From NCBI GenBank assembly GCA_021739805.1, contig JAIPBB010000020.1, positions 1-29,689 of the forward strand: 29,689 bases of DNA. The letters are read 5' to 3'. Shown here one piece after another: positions 7,115 to 16,004 of this stretch. The notes under the pieces were generated by a model. The model worked only from the letters and a program-made list of their open reading frames with translations, did not search any database and had not been told where the DNA came from. Position 1 is the first letter of the stretch. Every line of letters starts with the position of its first letter. Made by a program: the position numbers and the translations under genes. Source of the stretch: Saprospiraceae bacterium. GTDB lineage: Bacteria > Bacteroidota > Bacteroidia > Bacteroidales > JAIPBB01.

Positions 7115-8041
7115 ATGGCACATATTTCAATCGTCAGCCCGGTTTATAAAGCAGAAACCATTGTTGATGAACTGGTTAAAAGAATAATTGAATCAGTTTC
7201 AAAAATTACAGCCGATTTTGAAATTATCTTAGTTGAGGATAGGAGTCCTGATAATTCCTGGCAAAAAATTGAAGAAAACTGCCAAAAAGATAAAAGAGTA
7301 AAAGGAGTGCAGCTTAGCCGTAATTTTGGACAACATCATGCAATTACGGCAGGCTTAGATTATGCCAAAGGTGATTGGGTGGTTATAATGGATTGTGATT
7401 TGCAAGACAGGCCGGAAGAGATTATTAATTTGTATAGGGCGGTGAGCGCCTCCACAATGGATGGAATAATTGCCAAAAGGTATTATAGAGAGGATAATTA
7501 TTTTAAGAAATATTTTTCACGTCTGTTTTATAAAATTCTGTCCTTCTTGACAGGAGTTCATCATGATCATTCAATTGCAAATTTTGGTATTTATAATCAA
7601 AAAATAATAGAATCAATTAAAAGATTAAAAGAAAGCATAAGATATTTCCCCACTATGGTAAAATGGGTGGGGTTTGACATTGGCTTTCTTGAAGTTGAGC
7701 ACTCTTCCCGGGTGGCTGGTAAAACGAGTTATAATTTTAGGAAATTATTGAATTTAGCACTTGATATATTTTTAGCATATTCCGATAAACCAATCAGACT
7801 TGTTATTAAATTAGGCACAATTATTTCAACATTTTCATTTTTATTTGCCATTTACAATATTTTGAAAGCCCTGAATGGAGGGATTGCGGTGGTTGGTTAT
7901 GCAAGTTTAATTATTTCTGTATGGTTTCTATCCGGGATTATTATTACAATTCTCGGAGTTGTTGGCTTATATGTTGGAAAAACATTTGAAGATGTTAAAA
8001 AAAGACCGATATATATAATTGATAAGATAATAAATGATTGA
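7115..8041 (+). CDS. GT2 polyprenyl-phosphate glycosyltransferase (GtrB/ArnC/DPM1-like)
   Basis: The 308-aa protein begins with a GT-A domain (SIVSPVYKAE; VEDRSPDNSW; LSRNFGQHHAITAGL) with the metal-binding DCDLQD at 93-98 and a later GKTSY motif. Two C-terminal membrane helices (about 228-253 and 262-290) complete the GtrB/ArnC plan. Such enzymes move a sugar from a nucleotide donor to undecaprenyl phosphate at the inner face of the inner membrane. With the small SMR-like protein just upstream, it would supply a flipped donor for a periplasmic GT-C enzyme. The sugar cannot be told from sequence; the dideoxy-amino sugar made by the WecE/WecD-like pair is a candidate. It overlaps the next gene by 8 nt. 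Confidence 0.88.
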   Translation: MAHISIVSPVYKAETIVDELVKRIIESVSKITADFEIILVEDRSPDNSWQKIEENCQKDKRVKGVQLSRNFGQHHAITAGLDYAKGDWVVIMDCDLQDRPEEIINLYRAVSASTMDGIIAKRYYREDNYFKKYFSRLFYKILSFLTGVHHDHSIANFGIYNQKIIESIKRLKESIRYFPTMVKWVGFDIGFLEVEHSSRVAGKTSYNFRKLLNLALDIFLAYSDKPIRLVIKLGTIISTFSFLFAIYNILKALNGGIAVVGYASLIISVWFLSGIIITILGVVGLYVGKTFEDVKKRPIYIIDKIIND

Positions 8042-8717
8042 AAAATTAGATTGGGATTCTGAATTTTTTGGCTATCCGGTTGGGAGAATAATACTCGATG
8101 AATCAGAAAATAATGAATTAGCATTGCTTCTTAAAGAGCAAAACCAGTATAGATTAGTTTACATTGTATCAAAAAAAGTTTTACCTGTTTTGGAGAACAT
8201 TTTCCTCACAGATAGAAAGGTTGTTTTTGTAAAATCTTTAAACAAAGATACTAAAGCTTGCAGCCTGATCGAATTCGATACTGCCATTCATTCATATAGC
8301 GAATTACTTGATTTGGCACTTTTAAGCGGCATCTATTCGAGATTTAGAAATGATAAGAATTTTCGTAATAATGAATTTAGCAGACTATACAAGCAATGGA
8401 TTGACAATAGTATTTCCAACGATAACACAAATGTATTAATAGAAATTAAGAAAGGGCGAATCGCCGGATTTATTACGGTTGAAAATAAACCAGAAAAGCG
8501 TGCTCAAATAGGCTTAATTGCCGTCAATGAAGAATTTCAGGGGCAGCAAATAGGCAGCTTACTTGTGAAAGAAAGCGAATATAAAGCAATTGAGAACGGT
8601 AATGAATTCATGCAAGTTACAACACAATCATTAAATATACCTGCGGTACGGTTGTATGAAAAGAGTAATTATCACATTAGTTCAATATCGTATATATATC
8701 ATTACTGGAACAGATGA
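8034..8717 (+). CDS. WecD-like GNAT N-acyltransferase
   Basis: The 227-aa protein opens with MIEKLDWDSEFFGYPVGRI, the N-terminal signature of WecD/RffC-like enzymes, and carries a GNAT core in its second half: IAGFITVE, GLIAVNEEFQGQQIGSLLV with acyl-CoA binding loop Q169-S175, then VTTQSLNIPAVRLYEKSNY. WecD acetylates the 4-amino group of dTDP-4-amino-4,6-dideoxygalactose. The matching aminotransferase is encoded at 13332, about 4.6 kb downstream. Because two carrier-protein loading systems are encoded in the same cluster, the donor might be an unusual acyl group rather than acetyl-CoA; that is speculation. It starts inside the 3' end of the preceding GT2 gene. Confidence 0.8.
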   Translation: MIEKLDWDSEFFGYPVGRIILDESENNELALLLKEQNQYRLVYIVSKKVLPVLENIFLTDRKVVFVKSLNKDTKACSLIEFDTAIHSYSELLDLALLSGIYSRFRNDKNFRNNEFSRLYKQWIDNSISNDNTNVLIEIKKGRIAGFITVENKPEKRAQIGLIAVNEEFQGQQIGSLLVKESEYKAIENGNEFMQVTTQSLNIPAVRLYEKSNYHISSISYIYHYWNR

Positions 8718-8789
8718 TTCCTTTCAAGAAGCACCTAAATATAGAGTAAAAGCCAATTTCAGCGAGGATAGGTACAATTAAATACTAAA

Positions 8790-9899
8790 ATGAGAAGATT
8801 AGCTATTATAGGAGCAAGTTATTTGCAATTACCATTGGTTCGTAAAGCAAAAGAAATGGGCATAGAAACTCATTGTTTTGCCTGGGAAGATGGTGCGGTT
8901 TGTAAAGACGAAGCCGATTTCTATTATCCGATTTCTATTATCGAAAAAGAGCAAATACTTGAAGTTTGTAAAGCTATTCAGATTGATGGAATTACTTCTA
9001 TTGCTTCCGATGTGGCTGTTCCAACGGTTTGTTTTGTAGCCGAGAAATTGGGGCTAACAACAAATAGTTACAAAGAATCACTTATCACTACAGATAAATA
9101 TCTAATGCGACTGCGATTTACAGAATATAATGTATTATCACCTCGATATGTAATTGCCAATGAAAATTATTCCCTGGAAGGCTTAAATTTCCCACTTATC
9201 ATTAAGCCGACCGACCGCTCCGGGAGTAGAGGCGTAATAAAAGTAAAATCAGAGTCGGAAGTTATGGCCGCTGTGGATCGCGCAAAAAAGGAATCTTTTA
9301 AACGCAATGCTATAATAGAAGAATATGTAATGGGTTCGGAAGTAAGCGTTGAAACAATTTCCTGGCAGGGAAAACATTTTATATTGGCTATTACTGACAA
9401 AGTAACAACAGGGGAACCCTATTTTGTTGAAATAGAACATCATCAACCAAGTCAATTATCTGAGAATATACAGAGAAAAATTAATACTATAACTTTGAAT
9501 GCCTTGGATGCGTTGAATATTAAATTTGGAGCAAGCCATTCAGAATTTATTATTACAGAAAAGGAAGAAGTATATGCGGTAGAAGTCGGCGCAAGGATGG
9601 GTGGAGATTTTATTGGTTCTAGTTTAGTTCAACTTTCAACCGGTTTCGATTTTGTAAAAGGCGTAATTGAAAATGCTTTAGGAATATTTACTGAACCAGT
9701 ATATACTGAACAAAGTTGTTCGGGCGTTTTTTTTATATGTGAAGAAACAAAGCATTTGTTGCAAATTGTTCAGAATTCAAATTTCAATAAAGACATAATA
9801 GAAGCTGAATTGCCAGATAAAGAATTAAATAAAATACAGTGTAGCGCGGATAGAAATGGGTATTTTATATATCATACAGAAAAAAGAATTGTAATATGA
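8790..9899 (+). CDS. ATP-grasp ligase 1
   Basis: This 369-aa protein has a Rossmann-like pre-ATP-grasp domain (RRLAIIGASYLQLPLVRKAKEMG), then the ATP-grasp core: PLIIKPTDRSGSRGV with ATP-binding Lys139 and the glycine-rich loop, IIEEYVMGSEVSVE, and the metal-binding EVGARMGGD (Glu265). This layout belongs to the carbamoyl-phosphate-synthase/biotin-carboxylase-like group, which joins a carboxylate to an amine or thiol through an acyl phosphate. In sugar clusters such ligases can attach amino acids or other acids to amino or uronic sugars. The substrate is unknown. A 72-nt gap precedes it, and it overlaps the next GT2 gene by 4 nt (ATGA). Confidence 0.8.
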   Translation: MRRLAIIGASYLQLPLVRKAKEMGIETHCFAWEDGAVCKDEADFYYPISIIEKEQILEVCKAIQIDGITSIASDVAVPTVCFVAEKLGLTTNSYKESLITTDKYLMRLRFTEYNVLSPRYVIANENYSLEGLNFPLIIKPTDRSGSRGVIKVKSESEVMAAVDRAKKESFKRNAIIEEYVMGSEVSVETISWQGKHFILAITDKVTTGEPYFVEIEHHQPSQLSENIQRKINTITLNALDALNIKFGASHSEFIITEKEEVYAVEVGARMGGDFIGSSLVQLSTGFDFVKGVIENALGIFTEPVYTEQSCSGVFFICEETKHLLQIVQNSNFNKDIIEAELPDKELNKIQCSADRNGYFIYHTEKRIVI

Positions 9900-10825
9900 A
9901 AAATCCTGATTTGTCAATAATAACTACATTGTATAATTCTGAAATATTTTTAGATGATTTTATAAGCCAATGTATATCTGCATTAGCTGAAATACAATGT
10001 AATAGTTACGAAATAATATTTGTGAATGATGGATCACCTGATGATTCTTTGAATACTATTTTGAATCTGAAGAAAAAGAATGAAAATATTGTTTTGATTG
10101 ATTTATCTAGAAATTTTGGACATCATTATGCAATATCAGCAGGTTTGTCTGTTTCTAAAGGGGATTTAGTATTTTTAATTGATTGCGACATGGAGGTGTC
10201 ACCTAAAGTATTAATTGATTTTAAAAATATAATAGATAATTCGGATACCGATGTTGTTTATGGCGTTCAAAAAGTAAGAAAAGGTAGTTTTATTAAGCGT
10301 GAATTAGGAGGAATATTTTGGAAAGCCTTCAACTTGTTTAGCGAAACTAAAATGCCGAAGAATGTAATAACAGAAAGATTAATGAAAAGACCTTATGTGG
10401 ACTCATTGAAAACGCTTGGCGATAAAAATCTTTTCTTAGGTGGGATGATGTATTGGGTGGGTTATAATCAAAAAAGTATTGAAGTAAATAAGAAAAATAG
10501 AAAGGGAAAAAGTTCCTATAGCTTTTCAAAAAGATTAAACCTTTTTGTTGAGGCAATTACATCATTCTCTGAGCAACCATTGAAGCTTATTTTTAAATTA
10601 GGTGTTTTAATAACTTTAATGGCAATTTTAGTTATAATTTTTATGATAATTCGTAAAATATTTTATCCGGAATCAATTTTATTAGGCTATACTTCAATTA
10701 TTATTTCTGTATTTTTCAGTTTGGGTATTTTGACAAGTTCAATTGGTATTATTGGCATTTATTTATCAAGAATATTTAAACAAACTCAAAACAGACCAAA
10801 TTATATAATAAAAAAAATATACTAA
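9896..10825 (+). CDS. second GT2 polyprenyl-phosphate glycosyltransferase
   Basis: At 309 aa it is a diverged relative of the protein at 7115: SIITTLYNSE, VNDGSPDDSL, LSRNFGHHYAISAGL, DCDME (96-100) as metal site, a GKSSYSF motif, and two C-terminal membrane helices (about 235-260 and 268-295). It should make another undecaprenyl-phosphate sugar. Two such synthases plus two GT-C-like proteins (19237 and 27053) suggest two separate lipid-sugar routes. Its start overlaps the ATP-grasp gene (ATGA), so ligase and transferase are probably translated together. The methyltransferase at 10827 starts right after its stop. Confidence 0.87.
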   Translation: MKNPDLSIITTLYNSEIFLDDFISQCISALAEIQCNSYEIIFVNDGSPDDSLNTILNLKKKNENIVLIDLSRNFGHHYAISAGLSVSKGDLVFLIDCDMEVSPKVLIDFKNIIDNSDTDVVYGVQKVRKGSFIKRELGGIFWKAFNLFSETKMPKNVITERLMKRPYVDSLKTLGDKNLFLGGMMYWVGYNQKSIEVNKKNRKGKSSYSFSKRLNLFVEAITSFSEQPLKLIFKLGVLITLMAILVIIFMIIRKIFYPESILLGYTSIIISVFFSLGILTSSIGIIGIYLSRIFKQTQNRPNYIIKKIY

Positions 10826-10826
10826 T

Positions 10827-11573
10827 ATGAATCATAAAGAGAATTTAGACAATTATGCTAATTCATACAAATCAGACTTTAAGTATAATAATGAAAATTC
10901 TTGGTTTTTGACTAGATATGCTCAATACATGAGCGAATCAATAAGATATAATAACCTAAAAAATATCCTGAGTTTGGGAATAGGTCAGCGTATAGTCGGC
11001 GATTTGTTGTCTGAAGAGTTAAATTTTACACTTGAAAAGTATATCGTTCTTGAAGGTTCTAAGTCAATTATAGACAACTTTGTGATAAAACCAAAATATA
11101 AAAATAAAATATCTGTTATTCACACTTATTTTGAGGATTATCAAACGGATGAAAAATTTGACGCTATTGAAATGGGATTCATCCTAGAACATGTTGACGA
11201 TCCAGTATATATATTAAACAAATACAAAGAGTTATTAAGCAAAAATGGAAGAATGTTTATTGCGGTCCCAAATGCTCGCTCGCTCCACCGACTAATTGGT
11301 TATGAAGCTGGTTTATTGGCTGATTTATATAAATTAAGTTCTTATGATTTAGAGCAGGGTCATAAAAGATATTTTGATTTAGAATCAATTAGTGATGTTG
11401 TTAAGGAATCGGGTTTAAAGATTAATAACAAAATTGGATTGCTTCTCAAGCCTATTACGACAAATCAAATAGAGCAATTAGGTTGGAATAAAAATATTAT
11501 TAATGCATTGGTAAAAATTGGAAATAGTTATCCAGATATTGCGAATTGTATTTTGTTGGAGGCAAGTTTATAA
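10827..11573 (+). CDS. SAM-dependent methyltransferase (class I)
   Basis: The 248-aa protein shows the class I fold: motif I LSLGIGQR (residues about 48-55; GIGQ replaces the usual GxGxG), an acidic strand end (VLEGSKS), FDAIEMGFILEHVDDP as motif II/post I, and a NGRMFIAVPNARSLHRLIG segment. This matches SAM-dependent methyltransferases of polysaccharide clusters that methylate a sugar hydroxyl or carboxyl. The partner substrate is unknown. It starts one base after the preceding GT2 stop codon, and a 78-nt gap separates it from the next gene. Confidence 0.75.
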   Translation: MNHKENLDNYANSYKSDFKYNNENSWFLTRYAQYMSESIRYNNLKNILSLGIGQRIVGDLLSEELNFTLEKYIVLEGSKSIIDNFVIKPKYKNKISVIHTYFEDYQTDEKFDAIEMGFILEHVDDPVYILNKYKELLSKNGRMFIAVPNARSLHRLIGYEAGLLADLYKLSSYDLEQGHKRYFDLESISDVVKESGLKINNKIGLLLKPITTNQIEQLGWNKNIINALVKIGNSYPDIANCILLEASL

Positions 11574-11651
11574 GAAATTTAAGCAATATTCAAAAAACGA
11601 AATTTATTATATCCTTAACCCAATTATTATAAAAAAACAGATTCTGTATTA

Positions 11652-12617
11652 ATGAGCAAAGTGTATAACATTTTGGTAACTGGTATTGGTGCAATCATCG
11701 GGTATGGGATTATTGAAAGTCTTAGGATTTCAGGTATTGCGTGCAAAATTATTGGCACAGATATTTATAATGAAAATTATGGAAAGTATATGTGTGACAA
11801 CTTTGTACAAGTGCCCCTTACAAGCAGTAATAAATACAAAACTGTAATTAGGGAAATAATAGATCAGTTTAATATTGATTTAGTTTTTCCCGGTATAGAA
11901 CAAGATGTTTTTTTTTTTAATGAAAATCATTCTATTTTTAATACTCGCTTTGTTATAAACCAAAAGGAACTTATTGATTTGACAAAGGATAAATGGTTGA
12001 TGTATAAATATTTGGAGAAAGTTTCTTTTCCAAATTTAATACCAACATTTGAAAATCTCGATTACGAAATAGCAAAGAAAAAATTCGGTCTACCTTTTAT
12101 TGTTAAACCAAAGCAATCTTATGCTTCAAAAGGTTTTCATGTTGTTGATAATGAATGTAATTATCGAGACATTGAGAATGAAATAAACGGCGACACTATT
12201 TTTCAGCCCTATATTGGTACAATCGATGAGGAATATACAGTATCTGTTTTTGGTGATGGCGGGGGAAATTATATTGACGCCTTAATACTAAAAAGATATT
12301 TGTCAAAAGCAGGGGCATCTGAAAAGACTTTTGTAATTAATCACGACGATGATTTATTTAGAAGCATTGACAAATTAACACAAATTTTCAAGCCGGTAGG
12401 ACCAACTAATTTTCAGTTTAGAAAAGAGGGAAAAAATGTTTTTTTATTAGAAATAAATGCAAGAATCTCAAGTGCTTGTTCTATTAGAACTAAATTTGGG
12501 TATAATGAACCAATGTACTGTATTCAACATTATTTAGAAAACCGAACATACAAAATTCAACAAAAGAGAACAGGTAAAGCGATCAGATATATTGCAGATG
12601 AAATAATATATGAATAG
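11652..12617 (+). CDS. ATP-grasp ligase 2 (PylC/CPSase-like)
   Basis: The 321-aa protein has an N-terminal nucleotide-fold domain (YNILVTGIGAIIGYGIIESL), an FPGIEQD segment, then the ATP-grasp core: FIVKPKQSYASKGFHVV (Lys152), FQPYIGTIDEEYTVSVFGDG, and LEINARISS (Glu267, Asn269) as metal site. It belongs to the carbamoyl-phosphate-synthase-like ATP-grasp group but is shorter than ligase 1 and clearly diverged from it. It overlaps the metallophosphoesterase gene by 8 nt, so the two probably act on the same branch. The substrate is unknown; amide coupling of a small acid or amino acid to a sugar is a reasonable guess. Confidence 0.8.
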   Translation: MSKVYNILVTGIGAIIGYGIIESLRISGIACKIIGTDIYNENYGKYMCDNFVQVPLTSSNKYKTVIREIIDQFNIDLVFPGIEQDVFFFNENHSIFNTRFVINQKELIDLTKDKWLMYKYLEKVSFPNLIPTFENLDYEIAKKKFGLPFIVKPKQSYASKGFHVVDNECNYRDIENEINGDTIFQPYIGTIDEEYTVSVFGDGGGNYIDALILKRYLSKAGASEKTFVINHDDDLFRSIDKLTQIFKPVGPTNFQFRKEGKNVFLLEINARISSACSIRTKFGYNEPMYCIQHYLENRTYKIQQKRTGKAIRYIADEIIYE

Positions 12618-13335
12618 AATAGCTTTTATTTCAGATATACATGGCAACCTTCCTGCATTAGATGCAGTATTGGAGGATATTGCCAAGCGAGGGATTAGTA
12701 AAATATATTGTTTGGGTGATCTTGTTGGCTATTACTGTTTTTTTAATGAGGTTGTTGAGCGAATTAGTCAATTAAATATTCCTACAATAATGGGAAATCA
12801 TGATTATGCCTTTGTGAATAATAAAGGTATAATTAATTATTCAAAAACATGTACCAGAATTCTGAAATGGCAATTAGAACATTCTAATATAGATACTCAA
12901 GTATTTTTAAAAACATTACCTGTTAGCCTTGATTTTAAATTTGAGGGCAAATCAATATTTTGCGTTCATGCAGGACTTAATAATTTCTTAGACGAATATG
13001 TTTATGATATAACAGAAGAATATTTAAAAGCCCAAAACTTCGATAAAGATGTGCTTATTACAGGACACACTCATTTAATTTCTTATAAAACACTTTTTAG
13101 CGGGCAAACCTGGGTAAACACAGGCTCAGTAGGTCAACCGAGAGACCTTGATAATAGGGCTTCTTATTTAATAATTGACGAAAGTTTTAATGTTGACTTT
13201 GTTAGAATATCTTACGACTATATGAAAGTTGTTGATGCTATGAAGAAAAATGGTTTTGAAGATTACATATCTGACACATTGATTACGGGTAAAAAAATTG
13301 GATATCAAGATAAATTACTAAGCAAAAACAAATGA
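12610..13335 (+). CDS. calcineurin-like metallophosphoesterase (YfcE/MJ0936-like)
   Basis: All five metal-binding blocks of the fold are present in 241 aa: SDIHGN (Asp9, His11), GDLVG (Asp37), GNHD (Asn63, His64), VHAG (His120) and GHTH (His153, His155), then NTGSVGQPRD. It is a cytoplasmic, two-metal phosphoesterase. In this operon it could dephosphorylate a sugar phosphate or cleave a phosphodiester intermediate made by the adjacent ATP-grasp ligase. It is translationally coupled on both sides (8-nt overlap upstream, 4-nt downstream with the aminotransferase), which argues for a pathway role and not a housekeeping one. Confidence 0.83.
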   Translation: MNRIAFISDIHGNLPALDAVLEDIAKRGISKIYCLGDLVGYYCFFNEVVERISQLNIPTIMGNHDYAFVNNKGIINYSKTCTRILKWQLEHSNIDTQVFLKTLPVSLDFKFEGKSIFCVHAGLNNFLDEYVYDITEEYLKAQNFDKDVLITGHTHLISYKTLFSGQTWVNTGSVGQPRDLDNRASYLIIDESFNVDFVRISYDYMKVVDAMKKNGFEDYISDTLITGKKIGYQDKLLSKNK

Positions 13336-14477
13336 TTCCTTTTAACAAACCATATATCACAGGCAAAGAAGTCCATTACATCTACGATGCCGTTTCCACG
13401 GGCAAGATTTCCGGTAACGGGAAATATACCCAAATGTGTCAACACTATTTTGAAGATCGTTGGGGTTTCAAAAAAACATTGCTTACCACAAGTTGCACTG
13501 ATGCGCTAGAGATGTGCGCATTGCTTTTGGATATAAAACCCGGTGACGAAGTTATCATACCATCCTATACTTTTGTTAGTACTGCCCTGGCATTTGTAAG
13601 GCAAGGGGCAAAAATTATTTTTGCTGATAGCCGATCAGATCATCCGGGAATAGAAGAGGATAAAATAGAAGCGCTTATTACTTCTAAAACTAAAGCCATT
13701 GTTCCTGTTCATTATGCCGGTATTGCTTGCAACATGGATAAGATTATGGGCATTGCTAAAAAATACAAGCTATTTGTGGTAGAAGATGCGGCACAAGCCA
13801 TTGATAGTTACTATACAGGAAAAGATGGTGTAAAAAGAGCGCTTGGAACCATTGGACACCTATCAGCGTTTTCATTCCACGAAACCAAAAACATTCAATG
13901 CGGTGAGGGGGGTTTATTGGGGATAAATGATGATAGATTTGTTAAACGGGCTGAGATTATATGGGAGAAGGGAACAAATCGGGCAGAGTTTTTCAGAGGT
14001 GAAGTGAATAAATATGGATGGGTTGACACTGGTTCAAGTTTTCTTCCTTCCGAAATTACTGCAGCATTTCTATGGGCACAATTGGAAGAGTTGGATAAAA
14101 TTCAGAAAAAACGGAAAGAGATTTGGGCGAAATATTTTTATGGTATAAAGCCCTTGATCGAGAAAGGCATCATCTCCGGGGCAGTAATTCCTGAAAATGC
14201 CATGAACAATGCCCATATGTTTTATATTGTATTGTCAAATATTGAAACACGAAATGCTCTGGTAGATCACATGAAAAAAGCCGGGTTTCATACAGTCTTT
14301 CATTATCAAAGCCTGCATCAAAGTGAGTATTATAAAAATCAATATATGGGATTTGAACTCAACAATGCTGATAAATATACAGATTCCCTGCTAAGATTAC
14401 CTCTATTTTATGAGTTGGATGAAATTGAGATAAATGACTGTGTTTCTGCCATAAGTATGTTTTGCCTTAATAGATAG
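13332..14477 (+). CDS. dTDP-4-keto-6-deoxy-hexose 4-aminotransferase (WecE/RffA-like)
   Basis: The 381-aa protein is a DegT/DnrJ/EryC1-family PLP enzyme of full length. The start MIPFNKPYITGKE and the PLP-lysine context SFHETKNIQCGEGG (Lys186) are typical of the WecE subgroup; GDEVIIPSYTFVSTA and VEDAAQAID are also in place. WecE converts dTDP-4-keto-6-deoxyglucose to dTDP-4-amino-4,6-dideoxygalactose with glutamate as amino donor. A WecD-like acyltransferase is encoded at 8034. The dTDP-glucose genes (rmlA, rmlB) that make its substrate are not in the window. The gene reads in a somewhat more GC-balanced codon style than its neighbours. It overlaps the previous gene by 4 nt (ATGA). Confidence 0.88.
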   Translation: MIPFNKPYITGKEVHYIYDAVSTGKISGNGKYTQMCQHYFEDRWGFKKTLLTTSCTDALEMCALLLDIKPGDEVIIPSYTFVSTALAFVRQGAKIIFADSRSDHPGIEEDKIEALITSKTKAIVPVHYAGIACNMDKIMGIAKKYKLFVVEDAAQAIDSYYTGKDGVKRALGTIGHLSAFSFHETKNIQCGEGGLLGINDDRFVKRAEIIWEKGTNRAEFFRGEVNKYGWVDTGSSFLPSEITAAFLWAQLEELDKIQKKRKEIWAKYFYGIKPLIEKGIISGAVIPENAMNNAHMFYIVLSNIETRNALVDHMKKAGFHTVFHYQSLHQSEYYKNQYMGFELNNADKYTDSLLRLPLFYELDEIEINDCVSAISMFCLNR

Positions 14478-14481
14478 ATAT

Positions 14482-15966
14482 ATGAACTACAACACCCTAG
14501 AAAAAATTTCACAAAATTTTGAAAAGGAGGGAGATAAAGTGGCATTTCATATAAATGACAAAGATTATTTATACAAAGATCTCTCCCAATTAGTAAGCGA
14601 TTATCAAGCTATTTTAAAGAAAATTGAAAGTAATTCCATTGGCGTTCTTGTTTCTAATTCCATAGAATGTTATGCTATACAGTTAGCAATATGGCTGACA
14701 GGTAAAACCTTTATCCCTTTAAATCCAAAGAACCCAATAATTCGCAATCAAAAAATTTTAGAGGAGGCATCCATTATAGTTTTATTTCATAATTATCATC
14801 AAGGCATAGAAAATTATCGCGATGACTTACTAAATATCATTAACCTCTCAGAAATTGAATCTGTTGCTGATAGTTTTCCCTCAATAATAAATGTAAAAGA
14901 GGATACAATTGCTTATATTCTATTTACATCAGGAAGTACCGGTGTCCCAAAAGGAGTTGCCATTAATTGGCGGAATATTAACTCTTTTGTTGATTCATTT
15001 CTAAGTTATGACTTTCTGTATTTAGAAGAAGAGCGATTTTTACAAATGTTTGACTTTAGCTTTGATGTTAGTGTTGCATCCACAATTATTCCTTTGATTC
15101 TGGGATTTTCAATTTATACCGTTTCTGATACCGGAGTTAAGTTTACAGAAGTATATTCTATTCTTGAGGAGAAGGAAATCACTTTTGCCGCCCTTGTTCC
15201 TTCGACACTTTCATTCCTGAAGCCGTTTTTCGAAGAAATTAATCTGCCCCACTTAAGAAATTGTATTCTTACGGCTGAGGCTTCTGATAATGGGATAGTA
15301 AAGCAATGGAAAAAATGCATCCCCAATGCACGTATATTTAATTTTTATGGACCCACTGAAGCCACTATTTGGAGTACTGCTTTTGAGTGGGAGAAATGGG
15401 ATAACATAAAGGATTATCATGGCATGCCACCCATTGGGAAACCACTTAAGAATGTTAATGCTATAATAATAGATAAAAGTGAGAATATTCTTGGGGCGAA
15501 TATAAAAGGAGAGCTTTGTTTGAGTGGTGATCATGTTACTTTGGGTTACTCAAATGACAATGATAAAAATATAACTAGTTTTATTTATATAGAGGGGATT
15601 AGATATTACAAAACAGGTGATATTTGCTTTTTTGATTTAGATGGCGACATAATGTATTGTGGCAGACTGGATCATCAAGTGCAATTAAGAGGGTATCGGG
15701 TTGAACTTAATGAAATAGAATTTATAATCAAAAAACAATTTAAAGTTAACAATGTAATTGCAATTCCCCACAAAAAGGAGGATGGTGCGACGAGTGTAAT
15801 TTTATTTATTGAGGGCTATAGTGGGGGCTCCCATGAGCCCATGGAATATTTAAAGACGGTTTTGCCAGATTATATGCTACCAAAAAAAATTATTATGCTT
15901 GAAAAATTTCCCATAAATAATAGCGATAAAGTTGATCGAAAGAAATTACAGGAATTAATTACCTAA
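14482..15966 (+). CDS. DltA-like adenylation enzyme (carrier-protein ligase)
   Basis: The 494-aa enzyme is a stand-alone ANL adenylation domain the size of DltA. Core motifs: TSGSTGVPKG (149-158), a FSFDVSVAS block with the Asp that in DltA and NRPS A-domains contacts the substrate amino group, FYGPTEATIW (Tyr289-Glu293), YKTGD, GRLDHQVQLRGYRVE (394-408) and the catalytic lysine in NNSDKVDRKKL (Lys483). It should activate an acid as acyl-AMP and load it on the carrier encoded at 16439. The conserved Asp favours an amino acid, but the thioesterase next door suggests a hydroxy or fatty acid is also possible. It starts 4 nt after the aminotransferase and is the first gene of acylation module A. 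Confidence 0.85.
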   Translation: MNYNTLEKISQNFEKEGDKVAFHINDKDYLYKDLSQLVSDYQAILKKIESNSIGVLVSNSIECYAIQLAIWLTGKTFIPLNPKNPIIRNQKILEEASIIVLFHNYHQGIENYRDDLLNIINLSEIESVADSFPSIINVKEDTIAYILFTSGSTGVPKGVAINWRNINSFVDSFLSYDFLYLEEERFLQMFDFSFDVSVASTIIPLILGFSIYTVSDTGVKFTEVYSILEEKEITFAALVPSTLSFLKPFFEEINLPHLRNCILTAEASDNGIVKQWKKCIPNARIFNFYGPTEATIWSTAFEWEKWDNIKDYHGMPPIGKPLKNVNAIIIDKSENILGANIKGELCLSGDHVTLGYSNDNDKNITSFIYIEGIRYYKTGDICFFDLDGDIMYCGRLDHQVQLRGYRVELNEIEFIIKKQFKVNNVIAIPHKKEDGATSVILFIEGYSGGSHEPMEYLKTVLPDYMLPKKIIMLEKFPINNSDKVDRKKLQELIT

Positions 15967-16004
15967 ATTATTTATAGATAAGAATTTTATTCTAATAAAA
16001 TTAT

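Noticed and set aside
8718..8789. Short peptide-like stretch (EAPKYRVKANFSEDRYN) between the GNAT and ATP-grasp genes
   Set aside because: Fewer than 20 codons with no start; could be a scrap of a lost gene, but nothing identifies it.
15114..15534. Minus-strand frames inside the adenylation gene, and similar ones inside other genes
   Set aside because: All are opposite strong coding sequence with intact family motifs; they are shadow frames.
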